From Theodoxus fluviatilis (lineage: Eukaryota; Mollusca; Gastropoda; Cycloneritida; Neritidae), in the NCBI GenBank assembly GCA_034096865.1, contig JAWQFJ010026670.1:1-20000 (forward strand): a stretch of 20,000 bases of DNA. Direction: 5' to 3'. The position numbers were made by a program, and so were the translations under genes. Within the stretch, counting starts at the first letter, position 1. The number at the start of each line of letters is the position of its first letter. The notes beneath the pieces were generated by a model. That model did not search any database, was not told where the DNA came from, and saw only the letters and a list, made by a program, of their open reading frames with translations. Below are positions 1 through 7,808 of this stretch, piece after piece.

Positions 1-83
1 TTTCTCTATCTTAGCGCTAAGTTTGCTTACTTAGAGTTAAGTGTCCTTAGCGGCAAGTTAAGTACGCTCATGCAACCGACCCC
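1..83. repeat. Palindrome-rich repeat end abutting truncated gypsy element
   Basis: This stretch is built from variants of CTTAGCG/TTAAGT. It includes the perfect 12-bp palindrome CTTAGCGCTAAG at 10-21. It shows no pol similarity, while recognisable reverse-transcriptase sequence begins at about 84. The likely reading is the end of another mobile element, possibly a MITE, that truncated or joined the gypsy element on its right. The exact junction lies around 77-84. The family is not identified. Confidence 0.4.
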
Positions 84-1055
84 AGAAGGCTAAACGCAGT
101 CACTAAGAAGGACGCTTTCCCACTGCCCTTGATCTCCGACTGTCTGGATACGCTGGCGGGAAATCAGTTTATGAGCACCCTTGATATGGCTTCCGGATAT
201 TGGCAGATCGAGATCCTACCTAGGGATCGGGAAAAAACTGCCTTTATCACCCGCTCTGGACTCTTTGAGTACAGGCGCATGAGCTTTGGCCTGTGCAATG
301 CACCCAGTACCTTTCAGAGGGCCATTAATTTGGTGCTGAGAGGATTGACCTGGACAAAGGCCCTAGCTTTCATTGATGATGTGCTGGTTTTGGGAAGGAA
401 TTTCCAAGAGCATGTATCGAATCTGAGGGAGGTTCTGGATCGTTTCCTGGGATACAATTTGAAGCTCAAGCCGTCTAAGTGCCACCTGTTTTGCACTAAG
501 GTCAAGTTCCTGGGTAAGGTGGTAACGGGGAGCTCGGTGGACATTGATCCAAGTAGCAAGGAAACTATCCAGAACTGGCTTCCTCCGAGAAACACCAGGG
601 AGGTAGAAAGTTTCCTGGGGTTTGTTAATTACCACAGGGAACATATACCTCGACTTGCAGAGATGGCCGTGCCCCTGTATCGGCTTACTGGCAAGGCACC
701 CTTTCAGTGGTCTGAGGAACACAGCCGAACCTTCTACCAACTGAAGGAGGCAGTGTATACAGCACGGGTTTTTGCATTGCCACAGCAATGGGCACTATTT
801 ATCCTGGATACAGACGCTTCCAACATCGCTGCTGGGGGATGTCTGTCTCAAATCCAGGATGGGGTGGAAATGCCTATTTCTTTTGCAAGTCGGACCCTGA
901 CACCCGCACAACGCAAGTATTGCACGACTCGTAAAGAGCTTTTAGCTCTGGTGGCTTTCACGAGGCAATACAGGCACTATTTGCTGGGGAGGACCTTCTG
1001 TGTGCGTACAGATCACAGCAGCCTGGCTTGGTTGATGAGGTTTAAACACCCGTAA
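84..1055 (+). pseudogene. pol: gypsy pol: reverse transcriptase and most of RNase H
   Basis: This part copies element RNA into DNA and degrades the RNA strand. The frame is open from about 84 (RRLNAVTKKDAFPLP), so the fingers region before that is lost. The first catalytic Asp is in TLDMASGYWQ at about 183, and the FIDD box, the YxDD equivalent, is at 369-380. A thumb/connection region with FLGKVV and FLGFVNYHREHI follows. RNase H then shows TDAS, KELLAL and TDHSSLAWL, its acidic residues. A TAA at 1053-1055 interrupts RNase H where gypsy elements usually have an acidic residue followed by GQLARW, and homology continues in the same frame beyond it. With no ATG and the 5' part missing, the copy is not functional. 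Confidence 0.9.
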
Positions 1056-1358
1056 GGGCAACTAGCCAGGTGGCTGGAGGAGCTGGCGCAATACGATATG
1101 AAGGTGGTGCATCGGAAGGGAAAGGCCCACGCCAATGCTGATGCACTGTCAAGAATGCCTGATATTCTTGATGAGTGCAATTGCTACACGGCTGGGGCGG
1201 ACCTTTCTTCCCTCCCTTGCGGCGGCTGCGCCTACTGTCAACGGGCGCACAACCAGTGGGAACGGTTTGAAGAGGATGTGGATGATGTGCTTCCCTTGGC
1301 TTCGGTCGCTCCGATAATTCCCAGTGTCAGGAATGTGTCGGGAGCAGAAGCTAATTAG
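1056..1358 (+). pseudogene. pol: gypsy pol: end of RNase H and linker, after in-frame stop
   Basis: This continues the upstream frame directly after the TAA at 1053. It begins GQLARWLEELAQYDMKVV and includes KGKAHANADALSR, the usual end of gypsy RNase H. A small cysteine cluster (CGGCAYC, about 1218-1238) follows, similar to the linker knuckle seen between RNase H and integrase in many gypsy elements. It ends at TAG 1356-1358. The next codon is an ATG in the same frame and the integrase follows without any frameshift, so this stop too is probably a point mutation or a readthrough site. Confidence 0.8.
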
Positions 1359-2948
1359 ATGCATCAGCTCAACATCCAGGACAGGGCTAATGAGCAAGGA
1401 AAAGATTCTGATTTGAGTCTGATTACTCAATGGCTCCAAACCAGTAAGCAGCCTACTGTAGAAGAGTTAGCAGCTCAATCCCCAACTCTGAAACGACTGT
1501 GGACAAACAGGAGGTTCATTGTGGATAGGGATGGCAGTCTCTGGTATCGCTGGATGGCGAACGGAGGAGACAGGGAGCTGTGGCTGGTGCCGCATCACCT
1601 GATTAAGCCGGTTCTGCGCTTCGCGCATGATAGCATGCTGGCTGGGCATCGGGGGCGTGACTCCACGCTGAATAGACTGCGGAAGACATTCTATTGGCCT
1701 ACTATGTCATCAGATGTGGATGTGCACATTAAAACCTGCGTGCTTTGCAGTAGGAATAAACGGTGTATGCACCGTGGGAAAGCCCCCCTTCAGGCTTTTA
1801 CTACAGGCGCACCAATGGAAAGGTGCCATCTGGACATCTTGGGGCCGTTGCCGGTAACACCGTCCGGCAATAGATATATTCTCTTGATGGTCGACCAGTT
1901 CACCAAATGGGTGGAAGCTGCTCCTTTACCAAATCAATTGGCGGAGACAGTGGCAAGGGCGACAGTGGAGTATCTGATCAGCAGATGGGGGTGTCCCTTG
2001 GAGATCTGTACAGATCAAGGGACCAACTTCACTAGTCAGCTGTTCGCCCATTTGTGCGAGTTGCTGGAAATCACCAAGAAGAGAACAACTCCGTATCATC
2101 CTAGTGCTAATGGGCAGGTCGAACGGATGAATAGCACCATCTTGCAAATGCTGAGGTGCTCATCCAAGGGTGAACAGAACCGGTGGGACGAACATTTACC
2201 CATACTGATGGGAGCATTGCGTTCAACAGAAAACCGGACTACTGGGTTTACACCCAACTTCCTTAAGTTAGGAAGGGAAGTTCGACACCCATACCACTTG
2301 ATGATGGGGGATACACAGGTGTCAAAGGATTTGGACACGTATGTGCATGAGATGCAGGGCACATTGCATCAAGTGCATGGTATTGTAAGAAAGATGTTGC
2401 AGAGCCATCAGGAGCGACAAAAGAAAGATTATGACATCCATGCAAGTCCTAATCAATTTGGGATGGGGGATGTGGTCTTACTTGCAAACTCCGCCAGGAA
2501 GGTGGGTCAGTGTAAAAAACTGGCTCCCCTTTGGAAAGGACCGTTTGTTGTCGTAGATGTGCTCTCTTCTGTTCTTTACAGGGTGGCGTCGGCCCGGAAA
2601 GAGTGGTCGGTGCACCAAGACGGGCTAAGGATGTGCCGGGAGGAGCCGTTACCACTCTGGGTCCGGAGGAGGAGGAATCGGTTGCTTCACCTGCCACCCC
2701 CAGCCCCTGAGTCCACAGGGCAGGGTAATGGTGTAGGGGCCCTTAATGAAAACAGTCTCTTTGCAGATGAAGCAGAAACTCCTGTTTACTGTCAGTGCCG
2801 GAGGCCCGACGATGGGCAGCTGATGATAGCCTGCGATGCCTGCTATGAATGGTTTCATGTCAAATGCATGGATATTTCAGTTGCAGAGGCAAAGCGGTTG
2901 GACTATTTTATCTGCCCTAGTTGTCGGCGGATGGGGGGTCAGTGCTAA
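1359..2948 (+). CDS. pol: gypsy integrase with C-terminal PHD finger
   Basis: Open for 529 codons. Integrase joins the DNA copy to the host chromosome. The N-terminal zinc-binding module has H90, H97, C127 and C130. The catalytic core has D159 (HLDILGP), D219 (TDQGTNF) and E255 (NGQVERMN), so the DDE triad is intact. A GPY/F-like module follows (LAPLWKGPF, about residues 388-396). A separate zinc module lies at residues 477-523 with C478, C480, C492, C495, H500, C503, C519 and C522. This Cys4-His-Cys3 spacing, with the Trp of EWFH before the His, is that of a PHD finger, a chromatin reader that often binds the histone H3 tail. Gypsy integrases more often carry a chromodomain here. The first ATG directly follows a stop in the same frame, so this is likely the 3' part of a longer pol. 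Confidence 0.9.
   Translation: MHQLNIQDRANEQGKDSDLSLITQWLQTSKQPTVEELAAQSPTLKRLWTNRRFIVDRDGSLWYRWMANGGDRELWLVPHHLIKPVLRFAHDSMLAGHRGRDSTLNRLRKTFYWPTMSSDVDVHIKTCVLCSRNKRCMHRGKAPLQAFTTGAPMERCHLDILGPLPVTPSGNRYILLMVDQFTKWVEAAPLPNQLAETVARATVEYLISRWGCPLEICTDQGTNFTSQLFAHLCELLEITKKRTTPYHPSANGQVERMNSTILQMLRCSSKGEQNRWDEHLPILMGALRSTENRTTGFTPNFLKLGREVRHPYHLMMGDTQVSKDLDTYVHEMQGTLHQVHGIVRKMLQSHQERQKKDYDIHASPNQFGMGDVVLLANSARKVGQCKKLAPLWKGPFVVVDVLSSVLYRVASARKEWSVHQDGLRMCREEPLPLWVRRRRNRLLHLPPPAPESTGQGNGVGALNENSLFADEAETPVYCQCRRPDDGQLMIACDACYEWFHVKCMDISVAEAKRLDYFICPSCRRMGGQC
2787..2927 (+). other. PHD-finger coding segment at integrase C-terminus
   Basis: Eight metal ligands are spaced C-x-C, C-x2-C, H-x2-C, C-x2-C (residues 478-522 of the integrase ORF), with WFHVKC in the middle. 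It is in frame with the integrase and about 80 residues after its GPY/F-like part, joined by a Pro-rich linker. The likely role, by analogy with chromodomain integrases, is to steer insertion to particular chromatin marks; that is inference. Confidence 0.8.
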
Positions 2949-2975
2949 CTATTCCCTGGGGTCGGCATTTTTCAG

Positions 2976-4031
2976 ATGGCGGAAGGGAAAGCATGGGGAG
3001 CCACGCCTTTGCAGCTGCAGAGGTGCGACCTGAGTGGCTGCTATGGACGTCCGGTGGTGAACCTGAAGGAGCACTACCTCCAGAGGCATTTTCCGCCCGG
3101 GTTTTATGGATGGCCCTGTTGCCATATGAACCAGGCCCTTTGCCTGTTTAGTCAATACCTTGGGGTCCCAGGCAGTAGCCTGGGGGGGCTCGAGGATATA
3201 ATGAGTAGGTACTTGCCCTTGGGGATGAAGGTCTCGGACGCGGACGCCCAACCGTGCAGGAGGCTGAGCGCATATTGGGGGTATCCCTGGCCAGAACAAC
3301 CGTCTCTGGAACCCATAAACGCGTGGGCACTCCTCCTGCATTGGGAGATAATGGGGATAATGCTCCGGATGTCTGGTCAAGCCAACCAGCACGCTTTCCG
3401 GAACTTCGTCCCCCAGTTGAGGGCAGGTAGAGCTCCTGGGATAGCTAGGCCGGCGGAGCAGTCCCGGAAGCCACCGGGATTGCTGGAACGCCAGCCAAAG
3501 CGCCCCAGGTCACAGGGGCGGCAGGAGTCTAACCCTGCCTCCAAGCAGCGCTTCCCAGAGTGTACGCCCCCTTTAGGGAGTGGGAAGGATGACCCACGTG
3601 GACATCCTAACCAGGAATCCTGGAAAAAATGGGCAAAGAAGCGAAAAAGAGCATCTGGGAAGCGAACTGCTGGAGTGCAGAGAGCGACCCTAAACCTCAA
3701 GCTGCAGATGGAGGGAGGTGCGGGTAACATCCCGCATCAGCTTAGGCTGGAGAGGTACGCGGGCAACGTGCCTCACCAGCTATGGCAGACCCTCTCCATC
3801 GAGCAGAAGAGGCAATACCGGGAGGCCAGAACCGAAATGCGTCGGCAGAGGCGTAGGGCAGGGAAGATGGAGGCTCTTTCAACGGCCACATCCTCAGGAG
3901 CTCTTGCGAGCTCCGAGAGGGAGGAATCTCCCATGGAGGGTGTGGTCGTGGGTGGCCCAAACCGTTTTCTTGAGCCGACGACTTTGGATGACAGCGGCAA
4001 GGTTCCTGTGGCTCCGGCCACTAGTCAGTAG
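2976..4031 (+). CDS. Accessory ORF after pol, N-terminal C2H2-like finger, function unknown
   Basis: This 351-codon ORF is in the same frame as pol, 27 nt after the pol stop (TAA 2946-2948). It sits where env would be, but I see no signal peptide or membrane anchor, so it does not look like an envelope gene. Near its start it has C17, C22, H33 and H38 (C-x4-C-x10-H-x4-H), a C2H2-like zinc finger. A fairly ordered region rich in Trp and Leu follows to about residue 150. The rest is basic and low in complexity (many Lys, Arg, Pro), typical of nucleic-acid binding. It ends at TAG 4029-4031, after which the frame stays open. It could be an accessory nucleic-acid-binding protein or a displaced gag-like gene; I cannot place it in a family. 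Confidence 0.6.
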   Translation: MAEGKAWGATPLQLQRCDLSGCYGRPVVNLKEHYLQRHFPPGFYGWPCCHMNQALCLFSQYLGVPGSSLGGLEDIMSRYLPLGMKVSDADAQPCRRLSAYWGYPWPEQPSLEPINAWALLLHWEIMGIMLRMSGQANQHAFRNFVPQLRAGRAPGIARPAEQSRKPPGLLERQPKRPRSQGRQESNPASKQRFPECTPPLGSGKDDPRGHPNQESWKKWAKKRKRASGKRTAGVQRATLNLKLQMEGGAGNIPHQLRLERYAGNVPHQLWQTLSIEQKRQYREARTEMRRQRRRAGKMEALSTATSSGALASSEREESPMEGVVVGGPNRFLEPTTLDDSGKVPVAPATSQ

Positions 4032-4040
4032 GAGCCTTCA

Positions 4041-4502
4041 GTGATTCCAGCTGGAGAGGAAGGGTCCAATGGGACCCTGGGTACCTCGGCAGACCAGCCA
4101 TCCCTCCTGGATCCTGAGTCCTCAGCTGAGGGGGAGGAGTTCTCTGAGACTCCGGTTACCCCGGAACAGCCATTGATTCCCCCAGAATCAATGGCTGAGA
4201 GGGAGGAGTCCTCTGAGACTCTGGTTACCCCGGAACAGCCATTGATTCTCCCAGAATCAATTGCGGACAAGGATCCAGGGGTTGAAGCACTAAGGGAAAT
4301 AGCTCAGGCGGAAGGGGTGAGTTCGCCACTCCGGGTCGAGGTCCGGACTGAAAAGGGAGAGGGAAGTGCTCCCGGGAAACAGTCCGCACCTTCGTACGCG
4401 GAGATGGCGGCACGCCCAAAACCGTCTGGGCAATCTCCTAAGGGGGTGACGGTGCCGCGGAAGAAACGCCCTGCAGTTGTCTCCTCTAAAATGCGCCACT
4501 AA
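4041..4502 (+). CDS. Continuation of the accessory ORF after an in-frame TAG
   Basis: The same frame stays open from the codon after TAG 4029 to TAA 4500-4502. The sequence is acidic and Pro/Glu-rich. It carries a 23-residue duplicated segment (SETPVTPEQPLIPPE and SETLVTPEQPLILPE), then a basic tail with SYAEMAARPKP. There is no ATG near its start (the first codon of this stretch is GTG), so on its own it is unlikely to be a gene. More likely it is the C-terminal part of the upstream ORF, cut by one point mutation or reached by stop readthrough. No family recognised. Confidence 0.5.
   Translation: MIPAGEEGSNGTLGTSADQPSLLDPESSAEGEEFSETPVTPEQPLIPPESMAEREESSETLVTPEQPLILPESIADKDPGVEALREIAQAEGVSSPLRVEVRTEKGEGSAPGKQSAPSYAEMAARPKPSGQSPKGVTVPRKKRPAVVSSKMRH
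4125..4262 (+). repeat. 69-bp tandem duplication inside the accessory ORF
   Basis: Two adjacent 69-bp copies (4125-4193 and 4194-4262), each beginning GCTGAG and differing at only a few positions, encode two 23-residue units. The unit length is a multiple of three, so the frame is kept. Confidence 0.9.
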
Positions 4503-4790
4503 TGTCTCTTTTGGTATGGGGATGTCATTAAGGGGCACGAAGCGGCTCTTCAGACAATGCCCCGGGACAAACTCCTCCTGGAGTAGACAGCCCCATCCAT
4601 GGGAGACAGGGAAATTTACCACCCCCTATGAGGCGGGTGACGCAGGTCTGCGGGTTGCAGCAATGGAAAAGTGCGGAAGACTTTGTTGCTGCAGCAGATC
4701 CTGGAAAAAACGTATCCCCAGAATTCCAGGCGAGCAGGATAGGTAGATACAAGGTAAAGAGTAGAGAAACCATACTTAGTCTTCTCTGAA
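4503..4790 (+). other. Possible decayed coding extension of the accessory ORF
   Basis: After TAA 4500 the original frame is open for another 35 or so codons, to a TAG at about 4590. A second frame is then open to about 4788 with a similar Pro/Gly-rich, later charged composition. It may be a frameshifted C-terminus of the accessory protein. There is no ATG and no recognisable domain. Confidence 0.25.
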
Positions 4791-4919
4791 GACGGGATCT
4801 TGCCTTGTCTGGATATGATAATGGGATGGGTTTGCTTATATTTTAAAATGAACACGGTTGTTAATTTCTAGGGATGTAGATGGGTATACCTGCTTGCCTC
4901 GGTCCCTAGAAGATGTGCC

Positions 4920-5018
4920 AGTTTTATCCTTTTGCTTTCTGTACATTGGGATAAATTTGTCCTTTTGGTTTATGTACATTGAGTCAATTTTACCCTTTTT
5001 ACTTTCGGGACATTCGAC
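4920..5018 (+). repeat. Three 33-bp tandem repeats
   Basis: Three units of 33 bp (4920-4952, 4953-4985, 4986-5018) share the pattern ...TTTT-CCTTTTG...TGTACATTG. The third is more diverged (GGGACATTC). They lie in the 3' noncoding part of gypsy element 1. Confidence 0.75.
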
Positions 5019-5104
5019 ACATCTGGGTCTAGGAAGAGCAGTCGAACGGGATGACTGAACAACCGGGTTGCACTTTTACCCGGGTGGGAGGGTTTTTTTT
5101 TTGA

Positions 5105-5114
5105 CGGGGAAGAG
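5105..5114 (+). promoter_or_regulatory. Candidate polypurine tract before a possible 3' LTR
   Basis: A purine run (CGGGGAAGAG) lies directly before TGTGGTAGGG at 5115. Gypsy elements prime plus-strand synthesis at such a tract, with the LTR beginning TG right after it. I could not locate the matching CA end, and the 5' LTR is not in the window for comparison. Confidence 0.3.
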
Positions 5115-6239
5115 TGTGGTAGGGAGTTCAGAGTTACCTCCCCGTTCACTGCTAGATAGTGATTGGTTGTTAGGAAGCTATTGTGTCGTCAGGGGAATTA
5201 CAACACATGACAGTTCGAGCGAGGGACTTGACAGATATAGCAGGAGGATCAACGGACGGAGGAGTGTGTGAGATTGTTCAGCATAATAGAGTAGCTTTAA
5301 TTGAATCCTTGCAACAATAGTATTAGAATACCTTGATCATCCCAAGATTATCATAGTTGTCCAAGACGAGTACGTTTGGATAGAGAAACACCGAAACAAC
5401 GGGAGGAGCGAGAGGAGTTGGTGGATCGGAAGACGGTTGGTGCCAGAGAACAGAGATCCAGTGGAGCGAGTGCAAGGAGGCGCGAGCTGACTGCACCGAG
5501 CCTGAAGTCCACGTGTGGTGGAATCAAGATCCAGCATCCAGCAAGGTAGGGATGTAGAGCTGTCTCTCTCCCTCCTTCTCTGCCTGTCCATGTCTGGTGT
5601 GCTCGAGCGCCGCCACTGAAAATGATCGTTGCCGCTGCCAATAATGACTATGTGCTAATCTGTTAGTGTGGTCTGTTATTCTGTTCTCTACCTCTATGCG
5701 TGAACGTGCCCACAGCAGAATCTGCGTGCTTTTCGGCCGGGTAATGTCGCGCTACTTGTAACGGTAACGTTCCGTTCTCATGGCGACAGGCCCGTTAGTA
5801 ACGGCAGAAGGGGTCGGCATTCCCTGTTGCTAGACTGAGGGGTGCGGCAGCTTCCTACTAAAGTATAAAAGAAACTTGCTCTCCCTCTGTCCCCCTGTGT
5901 TTGATAATGAACTCTCTCTGACACTCATAACGATGTACCGGGAACATTGAACTCTTTTCTCTTGTCTCGAGAATGAAGATGAACAGTCAACTGGACTTTT
6001 ATTAATAATTGATTACTTATTAATCCATGAAGAAACCATTTAGTCTAATATGTTGCATGTTTTTGGCATGAAGATTTTGATAATCCAAAGATTCGATATT
6101 CTATTCCCCTCCGTGTCTTTTGTGGAGAACGAACGGAAAGTGAATGGATGAATAAGTAGAGTTAGTCTATCTCTCAAAAAGACAAACAATGTTGTAACCC
6201 CTTTGGGTTGTAACAAAATGAACTTCAATCAGCAGGAAA
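5115..6239 (+). other. Noncoding stretch, possible LTR remnants with TATA-like box
   Basis: There is no gene here. If 5115 is an LTR start, the element-1 LTR would occupy the first few hundred bases. A TATA-like AGTATAAAAG lies at about 5870 in a CT-rich context, followed by AT-rich sequence (TTATTAATAATTGATT, about 5999), and could be a promoter of an LTR. Shortly before the Rep fossil, GTTGTAAC occurs twice around 6190-6215 with a short AACCC/GGGTT stem. I found no clear viral stem-loop origin. Confidence 0.3.
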
Positions 6240-6560
6240 ATGGAACAAACAACTCGTCACCCTTCAAGACGTAAAAACAAGTGCCGTGCTCGGCGATGGT
6301 GCTTTACTACCAACAACCCCACAGAGGAGGAGAAATGATCGACACTGGCAGCAACTGAACAACAAAACCCTTGCTTTGCTGACGTTGAGACTGGCTCTTC
6401 TGGCACACCAAGGCTTCTGCTAACCGCAGTTAAGGGGATTGTTGGAGTACGAAGCAACCAGTAGGTGACTTGGGGCACGGATCACCAGCATGAGTTCTTC
6501 AGCAAGAACGGGGCTGCCCTTCTCTGAATTGGAAACCCTCCACCAGTAGGTACTGCGCGG
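6240..6560 (+). pseudogene. rep: Endogenous CRESS-DNA (circovirus-like) Rep fragment
   Basis: Rep starts rolling-circle replication of small circular ssDNA viruses; only part of its N-terminal endonuclease domain remains here. One frame runs from ATG 6240 to about 6560. Motif I is clear (RRWCFTTNNPTEEE, 6294-6332). A degraded motif II region has ETGSSGTPRLL, though the metal-binding His pair is not visible. The motif III region reads GTDHQ...FFSKNG (about 6474-6512), with Phe where the catalytic Tyr is usual. Stops interrupt the frame at 6336 (TGA), 6462 (TAG) and 6525 (TGA). There is no helicase domain. Three stops and the lost Tyr mark it as an old, inactive insertion. It lies between retroelements, as such fossils often do. 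Confidence 0.75.
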
Positions 6561-6941
6561 GGAGGAGGCTTTACTAGCAGTGCTTGCATCCTGCATGCAA
6601 ACCGACAAAGAGTCACTGGAAACCCACCACATCAGTTCCTGAAATCCTGGATCAAATCCAGCAATTCATCAGCCACGCAAGTTATCAAGAACTTTACACA
6701 TGAAGCCATTTAGAGCACCTCACATTGATCAGATTCAACACGTGACACGTGAATACTGATTAATATGCATGAGGTCGATGAAATACCTGACCTATTTCTT
6801 CCAATTGGTCAATTGCTGTCTACAGTGATCAGCATGGATTAAACCTTATACTCTACAAAAATATATTGCTGAGAATCAAGCAAGTCAGGTGGGCTCTTTG
6901 ATTTGATGTGTCACTATAGCTGTGGTATGACTTGCATACAT
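6561..6941. other. No recognisable gene
   Basis: This lies between the Rep fossil and the LTR. The Rep frame stays open for some distance but without recognisable helicase motifs. The sequence is AT-rich with no clear repeat. Confidence 0.4.
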
Positions 6942-7071
6942 TGTGATGATATGAATTGATGATGTCATGAAGTTATGACGTCAGGGAGGAGAGATGATGG
7001 CCTAAAGGACACCGGAAACAGTTGATGCCGCTCTTATCTTTACCTGTATTATACGATATAATCATCGCACA
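6942..7071 (+). repeat. 5' LTR of gypsy element 2 (130 bp)
   Basis: It begins TGTGATGATATG and ends ATCATCGCACA, an imperfect inverted pair of the TG...CA type. The primer-binding site begins at the very next base, which fixes the right border. A perfect CRE-type palindrome, TGACGTCA, is at 6976-6983, with a related TGATGTCA just upstream. The left border rests only on the terminal inverted match. No second copy is present in the window. Confidence 0.7.
6976..6983. promoter_or_regulatory. CRE-like palindrome in LTR
   Basis: TGACGTCA matches the full cAMP-response element bound by CREB/ATF factors. It lies in the part of the LTR expected to act as promoter. Confidence 0.4.
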
Positions 7072-7090
7072 TGGTGGCAGCGGTGGGATT
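7072..7090 (+). promoter_or_regulatory. tRNA-Leu primer-binding site
   Basis: TGGTGGCAGCGGTGGGATT is, as I recall the animal tRNA-Leu(AAG) sequence, complementary over 19 nt to its 3' end including CCA. It abuts the CA end of the LTR, as required for minus-strand priming. Confidence 0.8.
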
Positions 7091-7808
7091 ATGGGACAGA
7101 GATAAGGGGTTAAGGTTGGAATCTACAGCTTTTAAGAGTTTTGGACTTTTATAATATAACCCCCCCCCCAAAAAAAAAAAAAAACACACACAAAAAACGT
7201 TCCCTCATTTTACAAAGTATTGTTGACATTTTAATCCTTTTATTTGTTTCAGTGCTTGTGTTTAAATGATTTGTGTGGTGACGTGCGTTTTATGTTATAC
7301 ATTGCATTATTAGTGTTTCATGTTGACAATGACTTTTACATTGATGATTTTAAAAGTTAATTCAGATTGGAGCATAATCTAGACTGTGTGAGTTATCGAC
7401 AGTCGGTTATGTACACTTCATCTAGCAAATTTCTTCGATTGACACTTCGAGTTTAACACGTATGCTCCAGCCACGAGCTCAAAGGTCAAACTCTTTGACT
7501 TACCCGCACATATAGAGTCAAGAGAAAGCATGCTGAACCAATCGACTGAACTTTGCTTCAACTCATAATATTCTCACACCTCACACCGATATTCTCACAT
7601 CGGTTATTCCCAAATATTCGCCTCTTATTAAATGCGCAGGGAGACGCGGTGGGCCAATCCTTTATCCCTGAACCCACAGGGGTTAGGAACTAACTAAAGA
7701 AAAAATACAAGGCGTCTCTATTCAAAATAGCAAAAACATGAACCTCTGTCGCTAACAAAAAGAGACGACAACTTCCTTTTATCTCCCTCACACTGGTCTC
7801 GACCATGA
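7091..7808 (+). other. Leader between PBS and gag, with homopolymer tract
   Basis: About 0.7 kb without a gene. It contains C10 (7160-7169) followed by A15 (7170-7184) and a short CA run, and a small inverted repeat ACCGAT/ATCGGT around 7587-7606. It is longer than a usual gypsy leader, so part may be a secondary insertion. Confidence 0.4.
7160..7192. repeat. Poly-C/poly-A/CA microsatellite
   Basis: C10 is followed by A15 and then ACACACA. Direct reading. Confidence 0.9.

Larger units (their letters stand above)
84..5600 (+). mobile_element. Ty3/gypsy LTR retrotransposon, 5'-truncated (element 1)
   Basis: The domain order RT, RNase H, integrase is that of Ty3/gypsy elements. The LTR, gag, protease and the fingers of the reverse transcriptase are missing on the left, where the sequence switches abruptly near position 84. 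Coding sequence continues in a single frame to 4502, past four in-frame stops, and includes an extra ORF after integrase. Downstream lie a 33-bp tandem repeat and a purine-rich tract followed by TGTGG, which could open the 3' LTR. The right border is uncertain; 5600 is only a rough limit. Confidence 0.75.

Noticed and set aside
363..788. Minus-strand ORF of 141 codons over the reverse transcriptase
   Set aside because: Shadow of the plus-strand pol frame; no motif of its own.
2949..3392. Minus-strand ORF of 147 codons
   Set aside because: Opposite the accessory ORF, with no recognisable domain; explained by composition.
2976..4502. Envelope gene, making element 1 a retrovirus
   Set aside because: No signal peptide, no membrane anchor and no fusion peptide; the zinc finger and charged repeats do not fit.
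5318..5330. TAGTATTA as a circovirus-type nonanucleotide origin near the Rep fossil
   Set aside because: It lies 0.9 kb from Rep, lacks a flanking stem, and the last base does not fit.
6257..6632. Two minus-strand ORFs over the Rep fossil
   Set aside because: The plus strand carries the ordered Rep motifs; the minus ORFs show none.
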